Below, piece after piece: positions 52,886-62,252 of a DNA stretch of 64,000 nt; within the stretch, counting starts at the first letter, position 1, and every line of letters begins with the position of its first letter. The DNA lies in contig JASJOS010000013.1 in assembly GCA_030068525.1 (NCBI GenBank), positions 62,001 through 126,000 of the forward strand, given 5' to 3'. Under the pieces are notes generated by a model. The model saw only the letters and a list, made by a program, of their open reading frames with translations, searched no databases and was not told the DNA's origin. The DNA is from Xanthocytophaga flava (GTDB lineage Bacteria > Bacteroidota > Bacteroidia > Cytophagales > 172606-1). Position numbers and translations under genes: made by a program.

Positions 52886-55438
52886 ATGAATGATCAATAT
52901 CAGAACGCTGTAGTTACCCGATACAATATCTTCAATAGCTTGTTTTTGAGTCTACCCTTCCGGAATATATTTCGGACAGGCACATTGCTCCCTCTTCTTA
53001 TACAGCAAAGTGAAGAAGGTCTTACTAAAGAACAAAGCCCCAAAGAGATTATTGAACATTTCTTTGATGAATTTCTGGAAGGGTCCTCTCATAAAGAACA
53101 GATAAGTCTACTTTTCAACTTTATTCAATATATTGAACGACAAGTAGTTTTATTTGATTCTGTTGAAGATGCGGCATTCGACCAAATTCATGATAGAGAA
53201 GGAAAAGGATCAATCAACCATCTATTAAACCGCATAGATAACACGGCTATCCGGGAGAAGCTACTGGAAAAACTTTCTGATTATTGTGTACGGATTGTAT
53301 TAACAGCTCATCCTACTCAGTTCTATCCTGGAAAAGTACTCACTATCATTAATGAACTGGAAAGGGCTATTCGTAGTAATGACTTTGGAGAAATCAATAA
53401 TTTATTGCTCCAGCTGGGAAAAACAGGCTTCATTAATCAGGAAAAACCAACCCCATTTGATGAAGCTGTAAGCCTAAGCTGGTTTCTGGAAAGTGTTTTT
53501 TACTATGCAATTCCCCGAATTCTACTTAAATTAATCAGAGGTCTACGTTTTAGTGTATATGACTGGCCTCATAATCAGTTGATAAGACTGGGATTCTGGC
53601 CTGGTGGAGATCGTGATGGCAATCCTTTTGTTACTCCAGATATAACATTAAAGGTTTCTCAACACCTTCGACGAACTGTTTTACGTTGTTATTACAGAGA
53701 TCTACGCCTTCTGAAAAGACGATTTACATTCAATGGAGTCGAAAGGCTTATTGCACTGGCAGAAGAAAAGATCAATAACAGCATTTACTATCCGGAAGAA
53801 GAAAAATATAACTCAGCAGAAGAGCTCCTGGCCGACCTTTCCGAAGCCCGTCAGATTCTTATTCAACAACATGATGGTTTATTCCTTGACCTGTTGGATG
53901 AATTCATCTTTAAGGTACGTTTGTTTGGCTTCTATTTTGCAAGCCTGGATGTAAGACAAGACAGCAGAAAGCATGCAGCAGCCTGGAATGAACTGATTGC
54001 AGCTCAGGGAAAACTAAAAGAATACGAACAACTGAGTGAAGCACAGAAGATTGACTATCTTCTTTCTTTACAGATTACCCCGAAACCAGAGGATGTCAAA
54101 GATGAAACTAGCAAAGACATCATTGGCTCTATTCGTACTATTCAGGAAATTCAGCAGTTAAATGGAGAAGCAGGTTGTCATCGATATGTGATCAGCAATT
54201 GCAACACTGCCTTAAATGTAATAGAGGTTCTCTCGCTGATAAAAACCATTCATCAGACTGATTCTATTCCAGTAGATATTGTACCATTATTTGAAACTGT
54301 TGGAGATCTGGCAAATGCAGGAGGTATTATGGAATTCCTGTATCAGCACCCCTACTACCGTCAGCACCTTACCAATAGAGGAAATCAGCAGACAATTATG
54401 GTAGGCTTCTCTGATGGAACAAAAGACGGAGGCTACTTACGTGCTAACTGGTCTATTTATCAGGCAAAAGAAGAACTGACCCGTATGTCGCGTCAGTATG
54501 GTATCAAAGTGACCTTCTTTGACGGAAGAGGAGGCCCTCCAGGACGTGGTGGTGGAAATAACCACAACTTCTATGCGTCGCTGGGCAAAGGAATTGAAGA
54601 CAAAGAGATCCAGCTGACCATACAAGGCCAAACAATTAGTTCTAATTACGGCACTGTAGCTACTGCTATGCATAATCTGGGAAAATTGTTTACAGCGGGA
54701 CTGGAAAATCATTTATTTAAAGATACAGAACAGGACCTTAGTGATGAGGAAAAAGGCTTATTGGAAGAAATGGCGGAGATTTCCTATCATTCATACCTTG
54801 ATTTGAAAAATCATCCAACATTTGTCCCCTATCTGGACAAAATGACACCACTCCGGTTTTATGGCCAAACCAATATAGGAAGTCGTCCAACCAAACGAGG
54901 TCAGGGAGATGCCTTACGTTTTGAAGATCTGAGAGCTATTCCGTTTGTAGGTTCCTGGGCACAAATGAAACAAAACGTACCAGGATTCTATGGGTTTGGA
55001 ACAGCAATAGAGAAACTGAAGAAAGAAGGTAAGACAGAGGCGATGTTAAAACTCTATGAGCACTCTCTGTTTTTCAGAACGCTGATAGAAAACTCAATGC
55101 AGTCCTTGTCAAAATCTAATTATGCGGTAACCAAATATATGGCAGATGATCCTACCTATGGAGAACTCTGGCATAAGATGGAGGAAGAGTTTCAACGTAC
55201 CTACAACCTGTTGTTAGAAATATCACAGTCTTCGACTTTGCTGGAAAGCAACCCCATTACCAGACAATCCATTACAGTTAGGGAACGGGTTGTATTGCCT
55301 TTGATTATTATACAACAATATGCGCTACAAATGCTCAATACAGATACAACTAAAAGTACAGAACAGACAGAAGCATACAATAAGCTGATTATACGTGCAA
55401 TGTTTGGTATCATTAATGCGGCCAGAAACTCAGCATAA
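52886..55438 (+). CDS. ppc: phosphoenolpyruvate carboxylase
   Basis: 850 residues, near the usual 870-900. Catalytic His142 lies in VLTAHPTQFYPG. The PEP-binding loop FDGRGGPPGRGGG spans residues 545-557, and GFWPGGDRDGNPFVT, LFETVGDLANAGGI and VGFSDGTKDGGYL are further active-site blocks. It carboxylates PEP to oxaloacetate with bicarbonate, refilling the TCA cycle. The C-terminus ends NAARNSA, somewhat different from the classical QNTG tail that carries regulation by aspartate, so feedback control may differ. Own promoter and terminator. Confidence 0.95.
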   Translation: MNDQYQNAVVTRYNIFNSLFLSLPFRNIFRTGTLLPLLIQQSEEGLTKEQSPKEIIEHFFDEFLEGSSHKEQISLLFNFIQYIERQVVLFDSVEDAAFDQIHDREGKGSINHLLNRIDNTAIREKLLEKLSDYCVRIVLTAHPTQFYPGKVLTIINELERAIRSNDFGEINNLLLQLGKTGFINQEKPTPFDEAVSLSWFLESVFYYAIPRILLKLIRGLRFSVYDWPHNQLIRLGFWPGGDRDGNPFVTPDITLKVSQHLRRTVLRCYYRDLRLLKRRFTFNGVERLIALAEEKINNSIYYPEEEKYNSAEELLADLSEARQILIQQHDGLFLDLLDEFIFKVRLFGFYFASLDVRQDSRKHAAAWNELIAAQGKLKEYEQLSEAQKIDYLLSLQITPKPEDVKDETSKDIIGSIRTIQEIQQLNGEAGCHRYVISNCNTALNVIEVLSLIKTIHQTDSIPVDIVPLFETVGDLANAGGIMEFLYQHPYYRQHLTNRGNQQTIMVGFSDGTKDGGYLRANWSIYQAKEELTRMSRQYGIKVTFFDGRGGPPGRGGGNNHNFYASLGKGIEDKEIQLTIQGQTISSNYGTVATAMHNLGKLFTAGLENHLFKDTEQDLSDEEKGLLEEMAEISYHSYLDLKNHPTFVPYLDKMTPLRFYGQTNIGSRPTKRGQGDALRFEDLRAIPFVGSWAQMKQNVPGFYGFGTAIEKLKKEGKTEAMLKLYEHSLFFRTLIENSMQSLSKSNYAVTKYMADDPTYGELWHKMEEEFQRTYNLLLEISQSSTLLESNPITRQSITVRERVVLPLIIIQQYALQMLNTDTTKSTEQTEAYNKLIIRAMFGIINAARNSA

Positions 55439-55454
55439 AATAATCCATCCAAAA

Positions 55455-55490
55455 CAAAAATGTCCTTTCTATATAGAAAGGACATTTTTG
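55455..55490. terminator. bidirectional terminator between ppc and GGGP synthase
   Basis: Perfect 16-bp arms CAAAAATGTCCTTTCT (55455-55470) and AGAAAGGACATTTTTG (55475-55490), loop 4 nt, serving convergent genes. Confidence 0.92.
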
Positions 55491-55526
55491 TTTCTAGTAC
55501 TCAACAAAATAACTTTTAAAAACCGA

Positions 55527-56291
55527 TTATTCAACGATGGCAGCTTGATTCAAAGCCTGCACCTGAGCAGCTATTTCAGGAAGCAAATCAGGATTTCGTT
55601 CGATACCATTGCCAACCACAATCAGATCAGCCCCTGCCTGCAAACTTTCAACAGCCTGCGCAGCAGACGTAATACCCCCTCCTACTATAACAGGTACATC
55701 CACCGAACGCCGAACTGTAGCAATCATTTGAGGAGAAGCTGTTTTTTGTGCACCACTTCCAGAGTCAAGGTAGATTAATTTCATTCCCAGCATTTCTCCC
55801 GCCATAGCTGTGCATGCAGCCACATCCGGCTTGTCATAGGGAATAGGTGTCGTATTACTAATATAAGAGACTGTCGTTTGTTTTCCACTATCAATCAGCA
55901 TATACCCGGTGGACAATATTTCCAGCTGACTTTTTTTCAGAATAGGAGCAGCAATTACATGTTGTCCAATAAGGTAATCAGGATTTCGTCCGGATATCAA
56001 AGATAGAAACAAAATAGCATCAGCTGACGGGTCAATATGCAGATTACTTCCGGGAAACAATACAACAGGGATAGAAGAATGTTCTTTTATACTTCGAATG
56101 AGTAGATTCATTCCCCCTCCTACAATTAAGCTTCCCCCAATAAAGAAAAAATCCACACGATTTTCAATTGCGCTCCGGATAAGACCATGGCAATGCACAG
56201 GATCTGTTTTATCCGGATCAATCAAAACTGCGAATGCTTTCTTGTTTGTCTTCCTGTTACGAATGAGTTTTTCAAGTACGCTGGGTGTCAT
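55527..56291 (-). CDS. geranylgeranylglyceryl/heptaprenylglyceryl phosphate synthase
   Basis: 254 residues, a TIM barrel of the PcrB/GGGPS family. Signature blocks are FAVLIDPDKTDP, FFFIGGSLIVGGGMNLLIRS, VVLFPGSNLHIDPSADAILF, MKLIYLDSGSGAQKTASPQM and IVGGGITSAAQAVESLQAGA. The enzyme joins a long prenyl diphosphate to sn-glycerol 1-phosphate. In archaea this starts ether-lipid synthesis; in Bacteroidota the enzyme is common but its end product is not well known. It overlaps the upstream small membrane gene by 20 bp. Confidence 0.92.
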   Translation of the reverse strand: MTPSVLEKLIRNRKTNKKAFAVLIDPDKTDPVHCHGLIRSAIENRVDFFFIGGSLIVGGGMNLLIRSIKEHSSIPVVLFPGSNLHIDPSADAILFLSLISGRNPDYLIGQHVIAAPILKKSQLEILSTGYMLIDSGKQTTVSYISNTTPIPYDKPDVAACTAMAGEMLGMKLIYLDSGSGAQKTASPQMIATVRRSVDVPVIVGGGITSAAQAVESLQAGADLIVVGNGIERNPDLLPEIAAQVQALNQAAIVE

Positions 56292-56646
56292 TTTTTCTTA
56301 GTTGCTCGATTGCCTGAAAAAGTTTCTCTTTCGCAATCGCGATCAAAAATAGCGCAATTTGTTGTTTGATCAAACTTACAATGGCAGATTCACGTTTTAC
56401 AGGTGCAGCGGGTAGGTTACGTTCTTCTTTTTCAAATGATAGCTGTGTGGTTTTATCTTTGCCTACAAGCACTCTTACAATCAGATAACCAGCCACTAAT
56501 GTACCTCCAATAATTAAGGCATTCTTCCCTATCTTTCCTGCATTAGCCTTTAAATCACCTACCTGGTTTTCTATTGCTTTTTTATATTTTTCTGTAGCCC
56601 GATTTAAAGAAGCTTTTCGGTCAGCGATACTTGATTTTGTAGTCAT
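56272..56646 (-). CDS. small membrane-anchored protein of unknown function (124 aa)
   Basis: From the ATG at 56646 it has 124 residues; a TTG three codons earlier is also possible. A basic helical N-terminus (MTTKSSIADRKASLNRATEK) precedes a hydrophobic helix (NALIIGGTLVAGYLIVRVLV), a polar stretch, and a second weak hydrophobic helix (SLIKQQIALFLIAIAKEKLF). It resembles the YtxH/YqjD-type stress membrane proteins in layout. Its 3' end overlaps the GGGP synthase gene, so they are co-transcribed. Confidence 0.65.
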   Translation of the reverse strand: MTTKSSIADRKASLNRATEKYKKAIENQVGDLKANAGKIGKNALIIGGTLVAGYLIVRVLVGKDKTTQLSFEKEERNLPAAPVKRESAIVSLIKQQIALFLIAIAKEKLFQAIEQLRKNDTQRT

Positions 56647-56699
56647 AACACTCAATAATAAAAAGTTTTAAAATGGTTAATCCATTATATGTGAAAGTT

Positions 56700-57107
56700 C
56701 TATATCTCAGAGTTATTTCTGTATACATTATTTTCTAGCATCGCTTCGGTATTTCCCTCCGTATCTATCTTTTTCTTCTGCTTATCAAACATTCCAGATA
56801 CTTTTCCTTCAATCTGTTGTTTCAGTTTCTCTTCACCAGATCTGGAAAGAATAGCCAACATTAAAATCAGATAGATCCCTCCTACTATAAAATACCCCAC
56901 AAATGTACTATTTAACCAGACATTTAATGCATTTGCAACACCCCAACTAAAAAATAATAACACAAATACGCCTAATATACCAATTATCAATCCCTGAATC
57001 AATCTGACTAAAGCAATTGAAACAGATTCCTCTATTTCAAGCTTAAATAACTCAAAACGAGACTCAATATACCGAAGTACGTTTTCCAGAATTTTGTCAA
57101 TTGCCAT
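56700..57107 (-). CDS. phage-holin-family (DUF1469/YqjE-like) membrane protein
   Basis: 135 residues. The N-terminus DKILENVLRYIESRFELFKL is the conserved amphipathic start of the Phage_holin_3_6/YqjE group. Two hydrophobic helices follow (LIIGILGVFVLLFFSWGVAN and FVGYFIVGGIYLILMLAILS), then a charged tail. In many bacteria such a protein is encoded beside a YtxH/YqjD-like protein, as here. Probably first gene of a three-gene unit with the 124-aa protein and GGGP synthase. Confidence 0.8.
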   Translation of the reverse strand: MAIDKILENVLRYIESRFELFKLEIEESVSIALVRLIQGLIIGILGVFVLLFFSWGVANALNVWLNSTFVGYFIVGGIYLILMLAILSRSGEEKLKQQIEGKVSGMFDKQKKKIDTEGNTEAMLENNVYRNNSEI

Positions 57108-57503
57108 CTTTAAAGCATAATAAGATTACACACGTTTTACCCTTCGCTCCAAGATATTCTTTCCATTGGCGTTTACCTTATATAGAAAAAGCGTATCAAT
57201 GTAAGAATTGCGCCAAAAATGCAATAATTCTTATTCAAATCCAATCCGATAATATGAAGCGTGATAGGACTATAATTGAGATTTGAAAAAAATTATACAT
57301 AAAAACAGTTATGACCCAAGCTGCCATTATAAAAATGCTTATTCAAAGCATCTGATGCACAAAAAGTATTATGCTTGTAAGAAAAAAAACAATTTTATTT
57401 TTTAGTAAAAAGGTGTAAATTCGCGCAAAATTTAGTTGGCCAGCTGCCTATTAAGTATCTAAACTACAATTATCTTCCATATAAAAAAGCAACGAGCAGC
57501 CCT
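57108..57503. other. 396-bp divergent intergenic region
   Basis: AT-rich, no gene. It holds the promoters of the divergent holin-like and TraR/DksA genes. TAAATTCG near 57417 is a one-mismatch -7 box for the TraR/DksA gene. No repeat or RNA structure is recognised. Confidence 0.4.
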
Positions 57504-57893
57504 ATGAACAACGCCGAAGAAAAAATGCGCTACTCAGAAGACGAGTTGAGAGAATTTGAAGGTATCATTTCTCAAAAGCTGGACTTGGCTCGTAATGAGC
57601 TGAATTATATCAAAGATCAGCTTAGTAAGCGAAATGACAGCGGAACAGACAACACAACAGGAAGTTCCAAACTCCTGGAAGATGGGGCTGATTCAATGGA
57701 GAGAGAAAGCCTGAGCCAATTAGCAGCAAGACAACAAAAATTTATTCAACAACTTGAAAATGCCATGATTCGTATCAAGAATGGTACTTATGGCGTATGT
57801 ATTGATACAGGAAGACTTATTCCAAAAGAACGTCTCCGTGCTGTTCCTCATACACTTCATTCTATTGAAGCAAAACTGAGAAAATCCAACTAA
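57504..57893 (+). CDS. TraR/DksA-family protein with degenerate zinc finger
   Basis: 129 residues. The helical N-terminal coiled coil (YSEDELREFEGIISQKLDLA) leads to the C-terminal zinc-finger helix region: NAMIRIKNGTYGVCIDTGRL then IPKERLRAVPHTLHSIEAKL. Only one Cys (in YGVC) remains of the four in DksA, a pattern I recall as normal in Bacteroidota homologues. It may bind the RNA polymerase secondary channel in the stringent response, or have a different role. Followed by a strong hairpin and scpB. Confidence 0.85.
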   Translation: MNNAEEKMRYSEDELREFEGIISQKLDLARNELNYIKDQLSKRNDSGTDNTTGSSKLLEDGADSMERESLSQLAARQQKFIQQLENAMIRIKNGTYGVCIDTGRLIPKERLRAVPHTLHSIEAKLRKSN

Positions 57894-57917
57894 CCTATAC
57901 GTTATTGATTCTTGCAC

Positions 57918-57959
57918 GGCTTACTATGTTCACAAAAGAAATTGTGAACATAGTAAGCC
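57918..57959 (+). terminator. 16-bp hairpin after the TraR/DksA gene
   Basis: Perfect arms GGCTTACTATGTTCAC (57918-57933) and GTGAACATAGTAAGCC (57944-57959), loop 10 nt; a TTTTT run begins six bases later. A terminator is likely, although the T-run is displaced. Confidence 0.75.
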
Positions 57960-57983
57960 ATGTGTTTTTCCAAAGATGCTTTG

Positions 57984-57991
57984 TATCTTTG
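57984..57991 (+). promoter_or_regulatory. -7 box TATCTTTG for scpB
   Basis: A perfect TAnnTTTG match, 32 bp before the GTG start of scpB and just after the preceding hairpin. No distinct -33 TTG. Confidence 0.5.
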
Positions 57992-58023
57992 GAGTATAGG
58001 TATCAAACTAAATATATTCCACT

Positions 58024-58629
58024 GTGAACTTTCTGCAAAACCACGTTGAAGCATTGATCTTCTGCTCGGCACAACCTATCAAGATAGTAGATATACAACA
58101 ATGTTTGTCAGAAATGTTTGAGGCAGATATCCCAAAGGAAGACATCGAAAATGCCATTCAGGATCTGCTTCACAAATATCAATCAGATGAATATACATTT
58201 GGTATCTATCACATTGCAGAAGGGTATCAGTTTCTTACTAAACCCGCCTACCAGGCCAGTATTGGTATATTGCTAAAACAATCTGCCAAGAAACGATTAT
58301 CAACTGCCGCACTAGAGACAGTGGCTATCATTGCATACAAACAACCTATCACTAAAACCGAGCTAGAACACATACGGGGGGTCAACTGTGACTATGCCAT
58401 TCAGAAGCTACTTGATAAAGAACTTATCGAAATAATGGGAAAGGCAGAAACACTGGGACGCCCACTCTTATATGGAACAAGCAAAAAATTCATGGAATAT
58501 TTTGGAATTCAAAGCATGCGGGATCTTCCTCAACCTAAAGATTTTGCCACTACCGAAAACGAAATAAATCCAGAAATTGCAGCCCAGCTCCAGACACCAG
58601 ATCACACAAAAGACGACTCTGCAAAATAA
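58024..58629 (+). CDS. scpB: segregation and condensation protein B
   Basis: 201 residues from a GTG start at 58024 (MNFLQNHVEALIFCSAQPIK), the family N-terminus. Two winged helices follow; RLSTAALETVAIIAYKQPIT and the adjacent ELEHIRGVNCDYAIQKLLDK are the ScpB hallmarks, then AETLGRPLLYGTSKKFMEYF. ScpB dimers join ScpA and SMC in chromosome condensation. A Glu/Asp/Asn-rich tail ends the protein. It precedes the pseudouridine synthase gene by 237 bp, a gene pair frequent in bacteria. Confidence 0.93.
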   Translation: MNFLQNHVEALIFCSAQPIKIVDIQQCLSEMFEADIPKEDIENAIQDLLHKYQSDEYTFGIYHIAEGYQFLTKPAYQASIGILLKQSAKKRLSTAALETVAIIAYKQPITKTELEHIRGVNCDYAIQKLLDKELIEIMGKAETLGRPLLYGTSKKFMEYFGIQSMRDLPQPKDFATTENEINPEIAAQLQTPDHTKDDSAK

Positions 58630-58866
58630 TAGTTGCTATTGCACCTGATTACTATGAAATATACATGGCTAGAATACACCATGTTAGTACTATTTCCGTC
58701 TTCTATCTATTTATTTTAACAGCATAAATAAACGAAAAAACATTTTATCAGAATAAAAGTCGTAACTTGCGAAAATTTTCGAATAGAAACAGGCTATTCT
58801 GTTTCTCACCATACAATAGAATACTATCAAGTACATTCATTTAGTTTAATACAGTAGTGATACTGC

Positions 58867-60723
58867 ATGCACATGAGAAAAAAAGAGAATACATCGGGGT
58901 CTTTTAGATCCCAGAAGAATGATAATCGCCCTTCTAAATCATTTTCCAACAGAAAGTCTACTTCCAACCGCAATTCAAATGAGGAAGGACAACAATCTTT
59001 TGGCAAAAGAACCGAGTTTTCAGACAAACGTAAATCAACAGGCGGTTCTTCCTTTAAAGACCGTCGTTCCTCAAGCAATTTTAGCAACGACAAGCCTTTC
59101 AAAAAATCTTTTCGTAAAAGTGAAGAAGGCGATGATAATCGCAAAAGCTCATTTCGTAGAGGAGAAGAGAAAAAAGAGTTTGGTAAAAAACCATCCAATT
59201 TTCGCAAACGTAACGAAGGAGAATCCGAAAGATCTTTCAACTCAGACAAGCCCTTTAACCGCGAGAAAAAATCATTCGACCGTTTAGACAAACCTTTCAA
59301 CCGGGATAAGAAATCTTTTGATAGATCAGATAAGTCATTTGACCGCTCTTTCAAGTCAGATAAGCCTTTCAATCGGGAAAAGAGAGCATTTACTAAGTCA
59401 GACAAACCATTTAGCGATGAGAAAAAGTCGTTTGATCGGCCATCCAACTCTGACAGACCTTTCAATCGTGAGAAAAAATCATTCGACAAATCTGACAAAC
59501 CTTTTAATCGGGAAAAAAGATCTTTTGACAAGTCAGATAAACCGTTTGACCGAGAGAGAAAATCATTTGACAGATCAGATAAGCCCTTCAAAAAGGTATA
59601 TCGTTCAGATGAAAGATCTGATGACAGAAGAGATAGAAACACATTTGATAAAACAGATAAGAAACCATACGGATCTAAGAAAACAGGTGCTTTTGGCGGC
59701 TCGGACAGACGTAAATCCTTTAATAAGGATATTTCTTCCGAAGAGATAAAGTCTGAACGTCAAAAAAGAGATAATTTTTCTGATAAATCCGAACAAAAGC
59801 CATTCCGTAAGACCAATAAAACAGATAATCGGAATGAACGATTTACAGGACAGAAATATCGTGCACCTAAAGAAGATCAAGAGGATACAGGGGCCTATGC
59901 ATTTGAAGGGAAAAAACAAACTCCTCCGGAATACGATTTAAAGGGATTCGATAAAAGAAATAAAGGACGCGGAAAAAGCAAGAGCAAAACCAAACAGGAT
60001 TCAATACCTGATGAAGCTGACATTCGGTTAAACCGCTATATCGCCAATGCTGGAATTTGTTCACGTCGTGAAGCTGATGTGTTGATTGAATCCGGAGAAA
60101 TCAAAGTTAATGGAAATGTAGTAAACGAGCTTGGCTATAAAATAAAACCAGGAGATGTTGTAAAATATGGCAATCGTACATTGAGCCGTGAGAAAATGGT
60201 ATATGTACTCCTGAACAAACCCAAAGACTATATTACGACAACCGAAGATCCTGAAGAACGCAAAACGGTAATGGAGCTGGTTAGTAATGCATGCCAGGAA
60301 CGCATTTATCCGGTAGGACGACTCGATAGAAATACTACAGGCCTCCTGGTACTTACCAATGATGGAGAACTGGCTGAAAAACTATCTCATCCATCCAATG
60401 AGATTCAGAAACTATATGAGGTAGAAATTGACCGTCCTATTACACCTGAAGATTATCAGGCAATCATTGATGGTGTTGAGTTAGAAGATGGTGTAGCCAA
60501 AGTAGATGACTTAGCCATTGTTTCTCCAGACAGAAAATTTATAGGAATTGCACTTCATCTGGGACGTAACCGTATTGTTCGCCGTATTTTTGAACACCTG
60601 GGTTATAAAGTTGTAAAACTGGATAGAACAACGTATGCAGGATTGACGAAAAAGGATCTTCCTCGTGGTCACTGGCGCTATCTGTCCGAGAAAGAAGTAA
60701 TTCGTTTAAAATATTTTGTTTGA
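58867..60723 (+). CDS. rluB: RsuA/RluB-family pseudouridine synthase with long repetitive N-terminal extension
   Basis: 618 residues. The last 235 form an S4 domain (IRLNRYIANAGICSRREADV, from about 386) and a pseudouridine synthase domain with catalytic Asp487 (YPVGRLDRNTTGLLVLTNDG). The first about 370 residues are disordered, rich in Lys, Arg, Ser, Asp and Phe, with about eight copies of a 14-residue unit like SDKPFNREKKSFDK at about 126-240. The tail may bind RNA or form condensates. The target base is uncertain (23S or 16S rRNA). The opposite-strand open frame here is only a mirror of the repeats. Confidence 0.88.
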   Translation: MHMRKKENTSGSFRSQKNDNRPSKSFSNRKSTSNRNSNEEGQQSFGKRTEFSDKRKSTGGSSFKDRRSSSNFSNDKPFKKSFRKSEEGDDNRKSSFRRGEEKKEFGKKPSNFRKRNEGESERSFNSDKPFNREKKSFDRLDKPFNRDKKSFDRSDKSFDRSFKSDKPFNREKRAFTKSDKPFSDEKKSFDRPSNSDRPFNREKKSFDKSDKPFNREKRSFDKSDKPFDRERKSFDRSDKPFKKVYRSDERSDDRRDRNTFDKTDKKPYGSKKTGAFGGSDRRKSFNKDISSEEIKSERQKRDNFSDKSEQKPFRKTNKTDNRNERFTGQKYRAPKEDQEDTGAYAFEGKKQTPPEYDLKGFDKRNKGRGKSKSKTKQDSIPDEADIRLNRYIANAGICSRREADVLIESGEIKVNGNVVNELGYKIKPGDVVKYGNRTLSREKMVYVLLNKPKDYITTTEDPEERKTVMELVSNACQERIYPVGRLDRNTTGLLVLTNDGELAEKLSHPSNEIQKLYEVEIDRPITPEDYQAIIDGVELEDGVAKVDDLAIVSPDRKFIGIALHLGRNRIVRRIFEHLGYKVVKLDRTTYAGLTKKDLPRGHWRYLSEKEVIRLKYFV

Positions 60724-60725
60724 TT

Positions 60726-60764
60726 AAAGAAAAAGCCATCTGTAAATCAGATGGCTTTTTCTTT
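60726..60764. terminator. bidirectional terminator between the pseudouridine synthase and TPR genes
   Basis: Perfect 17-bp arms AAAGAAAAAGCCATCTG (60726-60742) and CAGATGGCTTTTTCTTT (60748-60764), loop 5 nt. It serves two convergent genes. Confidence 0.93.
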
Positions 60765-60793
60765 ATGGAGTAATTTCAACAAGTTGCATATTA

Positions 60794-61936
60794 TTATCTT
60801 CTCCGTATTTCAACAGGAGCAATATTAATAATCTGTTGCTTTTTCGTTGCCAGTGAATCCATAACCATCTGCCGGCGCTTATAAGTAATCCGCCGATTGA
60901 GTGCGTCATATAAGAGGATCGTTTTCTTATCTGTACTATCTACAGCTAATACAGCCTGTAATAACTCCATCTTAACACGTTCCTGCCCGGTAAGATCATA
61001 GCAAACAGCCAACAATTCCGGTACATCCGGATATTTGCCAAGTTGTGTAGTTAGCTTCTCAAAATAAGGAGTAGCAGTCCAGTAGTTTTTCTTTTCAAAG
61101 AATATTCTGCCCAATTCATAATTGAGATTATGTTGTGAGGTATCTCGCTTCAAAGATCGTTGAAAACAATACACTGCACTATCTGTTTGTTTGGATAGCC
61201 TATAAATTGATCCCAGATTGTTATTGATCAGTACATTGTTTGAATCTATTTTTAATCCTGCATACGCATATTGCTTGGCAGTTACAAAATCCTTCTGTTT
61301 TGCATAGATCTCAGTCAATCGATTATATGCCTGGATATAATCTTTGCGGGTCTGTAAAGTTGTATGAAATAGTGATATAGCCTGTGCTGTATCCCCTAAT
61401 CCTGCCAACGCATTAGCTTCCCAATAATATACCTGAGGATCAAAAGGCGTCATCTGTTTTGCTTCTTTTAATGCATTCATTGCATTTCTATATTTTCCTT
61501 TGATCGCATACAATTGACCTCGAAGTAAATAAGCAGCTGCTGACTGGGCACCAAGCTTTTCAGATTGTATTGCATCCGCATAAGCCTGGTCTATCTTGTT
61601 TTGCAACAGATAAATACGTCCGCGCAATACATAATAACGTCCATAGGCTTCATTGGTGCTTCTGTATTCAATAGCCTTGTTAATATCCTGCAGTGACTCA
61701 CCATACCGATGTGCCTGTTCATATAAAGCTGCTCTCCTGAAATAATAACTGCCATTACGAGGCTCATCTTCTATCGCATCTGTCAAGGCAACCAGACTGG
61801 TTTGTATAACAGCCTGTTCTCCATTCGGCAATGGAGGTATCTTCAGCTCTTTCTGCTCTGCCGGACGACAGGCACTCAGTAAGATAATATATCCAAGCCA
61901 TCTTCCGATCTTCCCAGATGTAGACATTTCTTTCAT
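60794..61936 (-). CDS. TPR-repeat lipoprotein
   Basis: 380 residues from the ATG at 61936 (an ATG at 61927 is equally good). A lipoprotein signal, WLGYIILLSAC, gives mature Cys near residue 20. About seven to eight TPR motifs follow (for example SYYFRRAALYEQAHRYGESL, YIQAYNRLTEIYAKQKDFVT, and VYYWEANALAGLGDTAQAIS). It is anchored in the envelope and probably scaffolds another complex; no partner is encoded beside it. An earlier start at 62014 would place 26 residues before the signal and is rejected. Confidence 0.88.
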   Translation of the reverse strand: MKEMSTSGKIGRWLGYIILLSACRPAEQKELKIPPLPNGEQAVIQTSLVALTDAIEDEPRNGSYYFRRAALYEQAHRYGESLQDINKAIEYRSTNEAYGRYYVLRGRIYLLQNKIDQAYADAIQSEKLGAQSAAAYLLRGQLYAIKGKYRNAMNALKEAKQMTPFDPQVYYWEANALAGLGDTAQAISLFHTTLQTRKDYIQAYNRLTEIYAKQKDFVTAKQYAYAGLKIDSNNVLINNNLGSIYRLSKQTDSAVYCFQRSLKRDTSQHNLNYELGRIFFEKKNYWTATPYFEKLTTQLGKYPDVPELLAVCYDLTGQERVKMELLQAVLAVDSTDKKTILLYDALNRRITYKRRQMVMDSLATKKQQIINIAPVEIRRR

Positions 61937-62252
61937 TTTTTGGATAATAGCACTACTAGTAATGATTAATATATTTTCCTTTACAAAGTTGGGAAAAAGA
62001 ATGGGTGTAAACAACCTTACATTAACAGGATTTCACAAACAAAATGTTTGCAAAACAAACAAAACACTTCACATATATTGAAAACACTTTGGCAAATCAC
62101 ACGACCACATATCACAAACGACTCATAAACAGCAATTTAACACACAAAAGGCATAGAACAAATCAGTATAATTCAACAGGGCACTTATATTTTTGTTCGT
62201 CACTAAAAAGAATAAGAGGAAAAGTTTTATAGAGGTAAACGAAATTTTTATT

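Noticed and set aside
58827..59642. 271-codon minus-strand open frame rich in Leu, Ser and Asp opposite the pseudouridine synthase extension
   Set aside because: It is the mirror of the 14-residue repeats of the real gene on the plus strand; the low-complexity composition and lack of family resemblance mark it as a shadow.
62044..62232. 62-codon plus-strand frame upstream of parE
   Set aside because: Its composition (His, Thr, Asn, Lys) simply reflects AT-rich sequence; no family and no start signals.
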